Positions 1 to 5,239 of a stretch of DNA of 6,654 bases are shown here, piece by piece. Source of the DNA: an uncultured Fibrobacter sp. (GTDB lineage: Bacteria; Fibrobacterota; Fibrobacteria; Fibrobacterales; Fibrobacteraceae). A program made the translations under genes and the position numbers. The notes under the pieces are model-generated. The model did not search any database, was not told the origin of the DNA, and saw nothing but the letters and a program-made list of their open reading frames with translations. Location: assembly GCA_947306025.1 (NCBI GenBank), contig CAMZFJ010000100.1, positions 1-6,654 on the forward strand. Reading direction: 5' to 3'. How positions within the stretch are numbered: the stretch's first letter is position 1; every line of letters begins with the position of its first letter.

Positions 1-1
1 G

Positions 2-259
2 GGTGACGATGTCTACAATGCGGCCCCGTTCATTCACGATGGACTTTATATGTACCAGGGCAATATCGATGGACTCAACATGACTCGCGAAGAATGTGAC
101 GATATCCTCCGCGGAATCTGGAGAGTTGCTGGCATGAGCCGCGCTGTTGCCGGGGCTGCCGACGTGGGTGTCCATGTCTTTGCGGGTTCACCGACCCATT
201 GGGGCAACGATTCCAACAACTGCAAGCATCTGTTCGAAGCGAAGTTCGAGTATCGCTAA
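2..259 (+). CDS. C-terminal 85 residues of an unrecognised protein (5' end outside window)
   Basis: The frame is open from the first bases of the window and ends at TAA, so this is the 3' end of a gene that begins upstream. An internal Met occurs at base 50, but the frame continues upstream of it with the same codon character, so it is not the likely start. The visible part is rich in Gly, Asp and Asn. It has two Cys residues (in the EEC and NNC contexts, 39 residues apart) and a hydrophobic Ala/Val/Gly stretch (AVAGAADVGVHVF) followed by aromatic and charged residues at the end. I see no membrane segment or catalytic motif and do not recognise the family. An intrinsic terminator starts 28 bases after the stop, so this gene ends its transcription unit and is separate from the HD-GYP gene. 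Confidence 0.75.
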   Translation, partial: GDDVYNAAPFIHDGLYMYQGNIDGLNMTREECDDILRGIWRVAGMSRAVAGAADVGVHVFAGSPTHWGNDSNNCKHLFEAKFEYR

Positions 260-287
260 ACTCTCGTCTTCGTTCTCGTATCTTTCC

Positions 288-313
288 ATCCTCGCGTCTG
301 CGGGGATTTTTTT
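288..313 (+). terminator. Intrinsic terminator of the upstream unknown gene
   Basis: An 8-bp stem (ATCCTCGC pairing with GCGGGGAT, one T-G wobble) with a 4-base loop GTCT is followed by seven consecutive T. It lies 28 bases after the stop of the gene ending at 259, which is the classic arrangement for Rho-independent termination. Confidence 0.85.
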
Positions 314-530
314 GTTGCGCGAGCCTTTTCCGCTGTATTAATCTTCCGGTGGGGGGGAGGCTTCTTGTTTATTCCGCGGCGTATGTTATCCTTGCGAAAG
401 CGATGATCCGTTATTTTCGGGATAGTTCCTGTAGGGGCCGTTTAATACCCTTTTGTATGCAAATTTTTTAAAATATGTGTACAATTTTCATTTAATTTTC
501 TTATTTTAATGATTAAGAAGGGCTTTTGGT
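314..530. other. Intergenic stretch, no gene seen
   Basis: Between the terminator and the HD-GYP gene I find no convincing gene. Short open frames here lack ribosome-binding sites and have no coding character. The first part is GC-rich with a run of seven G near 350. The last 90 bases turn AT-rich and probably hold the promoter and untranslated leader of the HD-GYP gene. Confidence 0.6.
453..485 (+). promoter_or_regulatory. Weak promoter candidate for the HD-GYP gene
   Basis: TTGTAT (453-458) and TACAAT (480-485) resemble sigma-70 -35 and -10 boxes. The 21-base spacer is longer than the usual 16-18, so the pairing is doubtful. TACAAT alone, 45 bases before the start codon, is the stronger element. 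This is a suggestion from consensus matching only. Confidence 0.25.
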
Positions 531-2747
531 ATGAGAAAATTTGATTTTGCAAAAATGTCCAGCTTCAAGAGCGTTTTGTTGCTGCTTGTGTGCGGACTTC
601 TTTTAAATATTATCCCCGCAAAACTTGCTATTGCCTGTGGCTTGCCGCTGTTCCTGGACTGTACGGGAACCGTGCTTACGGCGATGGTTGGCGGGTATTT
701 GCCGGCAATTGTTGTCGGATTCATGTTGAACGCCATTAACGGGATGTCGGACCCCGTCACCACGTACTATGGTGTGTTGAGTATTTTGATTGCGGTCGGT
801 GCGGCGCTCTTTTATAAAAAAGGTTTTTTCAAGAGCGCATTACGCCTGCTTGTGGTCATCTTTACGTTTGCCATTATCGGTGGCGGTTTGGGCTCCGTCT
901 TTACTTATTTCTTGTTCGGCTTTAATTTTGGCGAAGGTGTCTCTGCTCCGATTGCTATTGCTTTCCATGATGTCATGGGATTTAGCTTGTTCAAATCGCA
1001 GTTCCTTGCAGATATTGTCATTGATATTTTTGACAAGGCGATAATCGTTGTTCTGGCGGTGTTCTTGTTCCGCTTTGTTCCCAAGGCTTTTCGCGAAAAA
1101 ATGAATAAAGTCTTTTTGCGCAAGGCCCCCTCTAGTAGCGGGCTCGGGAGTGCGATGGTTAGCAATTCCTTGCTACGAAAAGTCATTATCGTGATGATCA
1201 TTACCGAAGTGCTTTTGGGAACCTTGGCAAGTGCTATTGGTTTTTATTTGTACCATGAAAAATCAATCCGCAACTTTACCGATATAGCATATGGCGCGGC
1301 GCAGGCGGCCACCGTGGCGATTGATGCCGAAAAAATTGACGATTACATAGAACACGGTTACGAGGCCGAAGGCTATGAGCGTACAAAATGGGTGCTGGAG
1401 CGCATTCGCGAAAGTTTCGCGCAGACGAAATTCCTTTATGTCTATAAGTTCATGGAAGACAGTGTTATGGTCGTGTTTGACCTTGATGCTGATGGAATCC
1501 CTGGCGTAGAACCCGGCAAGAAAATCAAATTCGATCCCTCGTATGAGCCTTATTTGCCAAAGCTCCTGGCTGGCGAAGAAATCGAGCCGATTATCTCGAA
1601 TGATATTTATGGTTGGCTCTTCATGGTCTATAAACCGATAAAAAATAAAGTGGGGAAGACCGTTGCGTATGTGGGCGTAGACATTGCCATGGCGACTATC
1701 AAGACTGACGAAGCCATATTCTTTATCAAGCTCTTGTCGCTGTTCTTTGGGCTGTCCATTTTGATTATCTGCGTTGTGATAGAACTTGTGAAACGCCGTG
1801 TCGTGGCGCCATTGAACGATATGTCCTTGGCCGTGTTCCAGATTGCGACGAATACGATGCTTGCCAGCGAACTTGACGACGAAAACATAAATCTTGATAA
1901 AATTAAGAAATCTGTAGACAAGTTGGTGAACCTGAAAATATGCAATCACGATGAAATCGGGAAGTTGTATGAAGACGTGAGCAACATGTCCCGCGATACG
2001 TACAACTTTATGTGGAAAGTGCAGGCGCAAAGCCAGCGCATCCAACGCATGCAAGAAGTCATCATTATGGAATTTGCAGAAATGGTCGAAGCCCGCGACA
2101 AGAGCACCGGCGACCACATCAAGAAAACGGCGGAATATGTCGAAGCCATTGCGGTCCAGCTCCGTGTCGAAGGCAAATTCAAGGACGTTCTCACCAACGC
2201 TTACATCCACAAGCTAAAACGCGCAGCCCCGCTCCACGATATCGGTAAAATTGCTGTCTCGGACTTGATTCTGAACAAGAATGGCAAACTCACTGATGAA
2301 GAATTTGTCATCATGAAAAATCATACCGTCGAAGGCGGAAAAATCCTCAAGAAGATTGTCGAAGATGCTCAGGGCGCTTTCGATGCCGACTACTTGAACG
2401 AATCGATTGAAATGGCGTGTTACCATCACGAAAAGTGGGATGGTTCCGGTTATCCGTACCGCCTCAAAGGCGAAGAAATTCCGCTCTCCGCGCGAATTAT
2501 GGCTGTTGCCGATGTGTTCGATGCGCTTATTGCCGAACGCATTTACAAGAAAGGCTTTAGCTACGAAAAGGCGATGGCGATTATTACCGGAGGAGCCGGC
2601 ACGCACTTTGACCCCGAAATCGTCGATACGTTCACGCACATTTCGAAAAACTTGTATGACGCCCGCACGCGCGTCTATCAGGAAAATGCGGAAAACGCAG
2701 AAAAAGCGGGGGAGAAATCAGCGGGCGAAAATAGCGTGAAAGCGTAA
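531..2747 (+). CDS. Membrane-bound sensor with Cache-like domain and HD-GYP cyclic-di-GMP phosphodiesterase
   Basis: This 738-residue receptor should hydrolyse the second messenger c-di-GMP in the cytoplasm in response to a signal sensed at the membrane. Residues 1-185 form about six hydrophobic segments, resembling an integral-membrane sensing or S-component-like module. A further helix (about 217-241) leads into a Cache-like extracytoplasmic domain (about 242-393), a return helix (394-418) and a HAMP-like linker after KRRVVAPLNDM. The HD-GYP domain (about 508-710) has the HD pair (H569, D570, in LHDIGK), H529, H598, the HHExxDGxGYP signature at 632-642 and RIMAVADVFDAL, so metal-binding and GYP residues look intact. 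The last 25 residues are a charged low-complexity tail. The start is supported by AGAAGG eight to nine bases before the ATG. It is monocistronic, with terminators on both sides. The enzymatic call is firm; the ligand is unknown. Confidence 0.93.
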   Translation: MRKFDFAKMSSFKSVLLLLVCGLLLNIIPAKLAIACGLPLFLDCTGTVLTAMVGGYLPAIVVGFMLNAINGMSDPVTTYYGVLSILIAVGAALFYKKGFFKSALRLLVVIFTFAIIGGGLGSVFTYFLFGFNFGEGVSAPIAIAFHDVMGFSLFKSQFLADIVIDIFDKAIIVVLAVFLFRFVPKAFREKMNKVFLRKAPSSSGLGSAMVSNSLLRKVIIVMIITEVLLGTLASAIGFYLYHEKSIRNFTDIAYGAAQAATVAIDAEKIDDYIEHGYEAEGYERTKWVLERIRESFAQTKFLYVYKFMEDSVMVVFDLDADGIPGVEPGKKIKFDPSYEPYLPKLLAGEEIEPIISNDIYGWLFMVYKPIKNKVGKTVAYVGVDIAMATIKTDEAIFFIKLLSLFFGLSILIICVVIELVKRRVVAPLNDMSLAVFQIATNTMLASELDDENINLDKIKKSVDKLVNLKICNHDEIGKLYEDVSNMSRDTYNFMWKVQAQSQRIQRMQEVIIMEFAEMVEARDKSTGDHIKKTAEYVEAIAVQLRVEGKFKDVLTNAYIHKLKRAAPLHDIGKIAVSDLILNKNGKLTDEEFVIMKNHTVEGGKILKKIVEDAQGAFDADYLNESIEMACYHHEKWDGSGYPYRLKGEEIPLSARIMAVADVFDALIAERIYKKGFSYEKAMAIITGGAGTHFDPEIVDTFTHISKNLYDARTRVYQENAENAEKAGEKSAGENSVKA

Positions 2748-2802
2748 AAGTGCTGGGTCGCTTGCGCTGAACTTTCTACCGCATAAATTATTGCGTAAAA
2801 CA

Positions 2803-2826
2803 AAAGGCTGGCATTCGCCAGCCTTT
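2803..2826. terminator. Bidirectional terminator between convergent genes
   Basis: A perfect 10-bp stem (AAAGGCTGGC with GCCAGCCTTT) and 4-base loop ATTC lies 55 bases after the HD-GYP stop and 25 bases beyond the end of the convergent 138-residue gene. Read on the minus strand it is followed by TTTTGTTTTA, a good T tract. On the plus strand the tract is weaker (CGTCTCTTT). It can serve both genes but looks strongest for the minus-strand operon. Confidence 0.85.
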
Positions 2827-2851
2827 CGTCTCTTTAACGGTTTATCGCTAA

Positions 2852-3268
2852 TTACTTAGTTTTCTTTGCTGCTGGTTTCTTGGCTACAGCGCGTTTGGCT
2901 TCTGCCTTGGCCTTGACAACCTTTTGAATGCCCTTCTGCATGTAGCTCTTCGTTTTGTCCAGGCTGCTGCTGATGGTCTTCAGCTGTGCAAACAGGCTCT
3001 TTTCTGCTGCAATTCCGCCCAATTCGTCATCGCCGCGGTATGCGCATTTTGGAATATTGATTTCGGTCTTGACGACCGGCGTCTTCACATTGTAAACCTG
3101 TTGGATGCCTTCGTTAAGCTTGTTTAACGATACAGCAAGATCGCGCAGCTGATCAAAAAGTGCTTTTTCAGCCGGCATGCCGCCGAGTCTTCTGCTTAAA
3201 GTTGCGGCGTTAGCTGGATTGATTGCTGCTACCTTTTTCTTTGTTGCTTTTTTTTGTGTTGAAGCCAT
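2852..3268 (-). CDS. Lys-rich two-repeat protein next to a radical SAM enzyme (possible substrate or partner)
   Basis: I do not recognise a family for this 138-residue basic protein. It has Lys-rich ends (KKATKKK at 6-12; an Ala/Lys tail of the histone-H1 type from about 116) around two copies of a helical repeat. Repeat 1 (28-62) begins LGGMPAEKALFDQL and repeat 2 (83-121) begins LGGIAAEKSLFAQL; both continue with amphipathic heptad-like helix and end near GIQ(Q/K)V. The single Cys (C75) sits just before repeat 2 in CAYRGDDELGG. There is no signal peptide or membrane segment. A ribosome-binding site (GGA in a long A tract) lies about 10 bases before the ATG. It follows the radical SAM gene by 27 bases with no terminator between, so both are probably cotranscribed. 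It could be the enzyme's substrate, an accessory scaffold, or an unrelated nucleic-acid-binding protein; the sequence does not decide. Confidence 0.8.
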   Translation of the reverse strand: MASTQKKATKKKVAAINPANAATLSRRLGGMPAEKALFDQLRDLAVSLNKLNEGIQQVYNVKTPVVKTEINIPKCAYRGDDELGGIAAEKSLFAQLKTISSSLDKTKSYMQKGIQKVVKAKAEAKRAVAKKPAAKKTK

Positions 3269-3295
3269 GATTTTTTTTCCTTTTTTTGTTTTTGG

Positions 3296-4408
3296 TTAGA
3301 AAAGTTCACCTAAAGCTTGTCGCTTTGCTAAAATCTCGTCACAAATGGATGTCAGCATGCGTTCGTGTGCGCACACTTCCGGAGATACTCCGTAAATTGA
3401 ACCTGTTGTATAAAAAGAAGTGCAGGCGCATTCGTGCGCTGAACAACGGTGCCTGATCAAGCAACCTTTGCATTCGGGCTTGTCGTATTTCAAAAAGCGA
3501 CAGATGTCCTTTGCGACAGGTCCTGTAAAGATGCTGCCCTTCTTGTCGAGAACGTTTCCTAGTTTGTATTTTGCATCGTCTCTGCTGGTGATGAACCTGC
3601 TGCATGGGAACACGTTGCCATTTGTAGCTATGCCGATTGCGCCTTTAAAGATAAAACAGTCGTTATTCCGCTGCCGTTTACCGAGAAGAAGGTACGAAAC
3701 CTTGTCTTGAATAGTGCTTAGGTACAAATCCGGATTCTCTTTTCTGAATTTGAACCAAAACAGCGCGATTTTTTGATATTCGATCGATAACGCAGCAAAG
3801 TCTTCGTTTGTCCATTTCCCGTCAAAGTCAACTGCCGTCGCGACATTGCGGAAGCCTTGTTCAAATACCCACTTGATGGCTCTACTCAAACCACGAACAT
3901 GTTTACGGGTTATAACCATCAAAACGGTGGCATTCATTTCTACAAAATCAGGAATCCATTTGGCTAAGTCCTGAAAACTGCCAGATCCGTCTGTTTTTTT
4001 TCTTGAAATGTTATGCTTTCTTTCGGGGCCGTCAAGCGAAAGAAGTGCTCCGATATGTTCTTTTTTGAGATAACCGAGAATGTCTTCTGTTAAAAGAGTA
4101 CCGTTAGTATTGATGAAAAAGCGCAGTTGAAAATCATCAGGGAGTTTGTCTTTATGTTCTTTTGCTAGAACTTTGGCCCGTTTGACCGCTTTTTTGATAG
4201 TTTGGAACCGCAATAGAGGCTCGCCACCAAAAAATGTGATGTTCAAAAGATTGTGCTTGAGCTCTATGGTCCTTTCAAAAGCCAATTCCAACGATGATTC
4301 TAAAACCTCGTTGCTCATTATCCTCGATCGCTCCGCTTGACTTTCTTTATAGTAACAATAACTACAGCGAAGATTGCATTGTTCTGTAAGACTTAGTAAT
4401 AAGTTCAT
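3296..4408 (-). CDS. Radical SAM/SPASM enzyme, peptide or protein maturase type
   Basis: A 370-residue cytosolic enzyme expected to cleave S-adenosylmethionine at a 4Fe-4S cluster and modify a peptide or protein. The radical SAM motif CNLRCSYC (C11, C15, C18) is at the extreme N-terminus, followed by GGEP (61-64) and the NTNGTLL and SLDGP strands typical of SPASM maturases. The C-terminal half carries a SPASM domain for auxiliary clusters: C251, a GNVFPC element (C269), then C313-x2-C316-x5-C322-x4-C327-x-C329, and C346. The x4 spacing differs slightly from the usual x3. No PqqD-like leader-binding domain is present. I chose the ATG at 4408 rather than an in-frame TTG at 4447: AGGA sits five bases upstream of the ATG, and the TTG lies upstream of the best -10 box. 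It heads an operon with the two-repeat protein and is divergent from the precursor cassettes. Sulfatase-maturase-like functions remain possible. Confidence 0.9.
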   Translation of the reverse strand: MNLLLSLTEQCNLRCSYCYYKESQAERSRIMSNEVLESSLELAFERTIELKHNLLNITFFGGEPLLRFQTIKKAVKRAKVLAKEHKDKLPDDFQLRFFINTNGTLLTEDILGYLKKEHIGALLSLDGPERKHNISRKKTDGSGSFQDLAKWIPDFVEMNATVLMVITRKHVRGLSRAIKWVFEQGFRNVATAVDFDGKWTNEDFAALSIEYQKIALFWFKFRKENPDLYLSTIQDKVSYLLLGKRQRNNDCFIFKGAIGIATNGNVFPCSRFITSRDDAKYKLGNVLDKKGSIFTGPVAKDICRFLKYDKPECKGCLIRHRCSAHECACTSFYTTGSIYGVSPEVCAHERMLTSICDEILAKRQALGELF

Positions 4409-4413
4409 TCTTA

Positions 4414-4417
4414 TCCT
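4414..4417 (-). promoter_or_regulatory. Ribosome-binding site that fixes the radical SAM start at 4408
   Basis: AGGA, five bases before the ATG in TATAGGATAAGA-ATG. No comparable site precedes the alternative TTG at 4447. The short distance from the -10 box implies a leader of only about a dozen bases. Confidence 0.65.
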
Positions 4418-4427
4418 ATATAATAAA

Positions 4428-4453
4428 ATTATATTGTTTTTACACAATGTAAA
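4428..4453 (-). promoter_or_regulatory. Promoter candidate of the minus-strand radical SAM operon
   Basis: On the minus strand a perfect TATAAT lies at 4433-4428, about 20 bases before the ATG. The nearest -35-like hexamer is TTTACA (4453-4448), with a short 14-base spacer, so the -10 is better supported than the -35. The surroundings contain ATTGTTT on the plus strand at 4433-4439, 4456-4462 and 4463-4469, and an ACAAT/ATTGT inverted repeat at 4444-4460, which could be operator half-sites. Confidence 0.35.
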
Positions 4454-4550
4454 ATATTGTTTATTGTTTGGTTGTGGTTTGTTAAAAATTGCTGTAACAC
4501 GTTGTGTTTCCTAGTGTTGAATACTTTGTTGCTTTACTTTGTATATATAT

Positions 4551-4650
4551 GTAATATAATTTTTTCAAATTTTGTGAAAAGTATTTTGTTGTTATATTAA
4601 AATTACAACGTAGGCTTTGTTGTAAAAAAGGAAAACATATTGCAAATATA
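4551..4650 (+). repeat. Cassette upstream region, copy 1 (duplicated with 5141-5239)
   Basis: This AT-rich block matches 5141-5239 with few gaps: both start GTAAT(A/T)TAATTTTTTCAA, share GTTAT(A/T)TTAA about 40 bases on, then CTTTGT and TAAAAAAGGAAAA, and end in GCAAATATAAA within the leader codons. It carries the promoter-like region and ribosome-binding site of the first precursor cassette. Confidence 0.7.
4572..4600 (+). promoter_or_regulatory. Promoter-like element of precursor cassette 1
   Basis: TTGTGA (4572-4577) and TATTAA (4595-4600) are 17 bases apart. The region matters mainly because GTTAT(A/T)TTAA and an upstream TTGT are conserved at nearly the same spacing in copy 2. Box assignment is uncertain. 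Confidence 0.35.
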
Positions 4651-4851
4651 AATGACAAAATGAAGCTGAATTCTGTTATAAAAATGAAGAAGGATGCTCT
4701 TGCAAATAAGAAATTGAATGCTTGTGAATCTGTAAGAAGTGTAGGAAATCGGTTGATGCAATCACGTATGAATAATCATTCTGATAGATGGGATGAGGGA
4801 CACCCAGGATGGATAAAAGGGTGGATGGATGGACCTCCATTAGATCGTTGA
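4639..4851 (+). CDS. Short putative RiPP precursor with W-x-x-G motifs; start codon apparently ATT
   Basis: From ATT at 4639 this frame encodes 70 residues ending at TGA. The start is set by homology: IANINDKM and, further on, DALANKKLN match MANINDKL and ADLASKNLN in the 173-residue protein at 5228, whose ATG aligns with this ATT. A GGA ribosome-binding site lies six bases before the ATT, whereas the first in-frame ATG (4660) has none at a useful distance and would lose the conserved leader start. Residues 1-31 are leader-like. The C-terminal part (47-70) is core-like and holds three Trp triplets each followed by Gly: WDEG (51), WIKG (58) and WMDG (62), with GPP after the last. It precedes, in tandem, the second precursor and a radical SAM maturase with a leader-binding domain. 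Translation from ATT would be weak, and the frame resumes with homology after the TGA, so a decaying gene is a serious alternative. Confidence 0.55.
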   Translation: MANINDKMKLNSVIKMKKDALANKKLNACESVRSVGNRLMQSRMNNHSDRWDEGHPGWIKGWMDGPPLDR

Positions 4852-5031
4852 GCATTAAATGAATCGTATTTTATACATAATGCAGAGCTTACGAAAAAAC
4901 AAATAAGTGATTCATCTTCGTTAGGTTGTAAATTCGTAGATAAAAAAATTTATTTAAAGAAGTTGATCGAACCACTGTTGAAAAAATCCTTAAAAAGTAA
5001 TTTGCGTAACTTGTTCTTTTTTTTGCTTTGA
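4852..5031 (+). pseudogene. In-frame continuation after TGA: homologous C-terminal segment of precursor copy 1
   Basis: Read in the same frame as the 4639 gene, the DNA after the TGA stays open for 59 codons to another TGA (5029-5031). Its product aligns without gaps to the C-terminus of the 173-residue paralogue: ELTK matches NLTK, LGC matches LDC, and from that Cys both run 23 residues to a shared KK-x-x-K. This shows the ancestral gene was longer and the TGA at 4849 interrupts it. Upstream codons read GAT CGT TGA, parallel to GAT AGA TGG (Asp-Arg-Trp) at W51, so a TGG-to-TGA change is plausible. It has no start codon or ribosome-binding site of its own. Read-through is possible but unproven. 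Confidence 0.6.
4990..5010 (+). repeat. 21-base imperfect direct repeat, copy a
   Basis: TTAAAAAG(T/C)AAT followed by (T/G)TG(C/T)GTAA: 17 of 21 bases match 5125-5145. This copy overlaps the end of the degraded reading frame; the other lies at the upstream edge of cassette 2. It may be a leftover of the tandem duplication or a regulatory site. Confidence 0.45.
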
Positions 5032-5048
5032 TGTTTTGTTGATATATT

Positions 5049-5078
5049 GAAAGGGAGGGGAATCTCGCCCTTTTTTTT
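5049..5078 (+). terminator. Intrinsic terminator of precursor cassette 1
   Basis: AAAGGG pairs with CCCTTT; after an A-G mismatch the stem continues G-C, G-T, G-C around the loop GAAT. It is followed by eight T including the stem end, a strong Rho-independent signal. The same GA-rich hairpin recurs at 5764-5790, where it has no T tract. Its position shows where the first cassette originally ended. Confidence 0.8.
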
Positions 5079-5124
5079 CTTTAAGATTGTTGAAAATAAA
5101 ATAAAGCTAAGGTTGGAACAATTC

Positions 5125-5145
5125 TTAAAAAGCAATGTGTGTAAT
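5125..5145 (+). repeat. 21-base imperfect direct repeat, copy b
   Basis: Partner of 4990-5010 with four mismatches, 135 bases further on and 83 bases upstream of the precursor ATG. A looser resemblance (GTTAAAAATTGCTGTAAC) occurs near 4480, upstream of cassette 1, which supports a role tied to the cassette promoters. Confidence 0.45.
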
Positions 5146-5239
5146 TTAATTTTTTCAATTTGTTCTAATGCTATGTTAATGTTATTTTAAGCGTACGATT
5201 GAAACTTTGTAAAAAAGGAAAAAAAATATGGCAAATATA
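5141..5239 (+). repeat. Cassette upstream region, copy 2 (duplicated with 4551-4650)
   Basis: Second copy of the AT-rich promoter, ribosome-binding site and leader-start block. Differences from copy 1 are scattered substitutions and gaps of one to three bases, so the duplication is not recent. Confidence 0.7.
5160..5188 (+). promoter_or_regulatory. Promoter-like element of precursor cassette 2
   Basis: TTGTTC (5160-5165) and TATTTT (5183-5188) are 17 bases apart and sit inside the part of the block conserved with cassette 1. This gives a leader of about 30-35 bases before the ATG. The boxes match consensus only moderately. Confidence 0.35.

Noticed and set aside
1263..2210. Long open frame on the minus strand opposite the HD-GYP gene (315 codons), with a further one at 2214-2639.
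   Set aside because: Antisense shadows of a strongly conserved HD-GYP coding frame; the His/Phe-rich product has no domain features.
3100..3190. Double-glycine leader cleavage sites (LGG) in the two-repeat protein.
   Set aside because: Both LGG occur at the start of a repeated helix rather than before a core peptide, one is in mid-protein, and no peptidase-transporter gene is visible in the window.
4409..4447. TTG start adding 13 residues to the minus-strand radical SAM protein.
   Set aside because: No Shine-Dalgarno site, and the best -10 box lies downstream of it; the ATG at 4408 has AGGA at five bases.
4849..4883. Selenocysteine insertion site: TGA followed at once by a hairpin (GCATTA at 4852-4857 with TAATGC at 4878-4883).
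   Set aside because: The stem is only six mostly A-T pairs with a 20-base loop and lacks a recognisable bacterial SECIS apical stem-loop. The parallel with Asp-Arg-TGG makes a nonsense change simpler. It is left as an alternative to test, not called.
4339..5230. CRISPR array or insertion sequence suggested by repeated AT-rich words.
   Set aside because: Repeats are few, imperfect and unevenly spaced, and they align as a gene duplication. No transposase frame or terminal inverted repeats are present.
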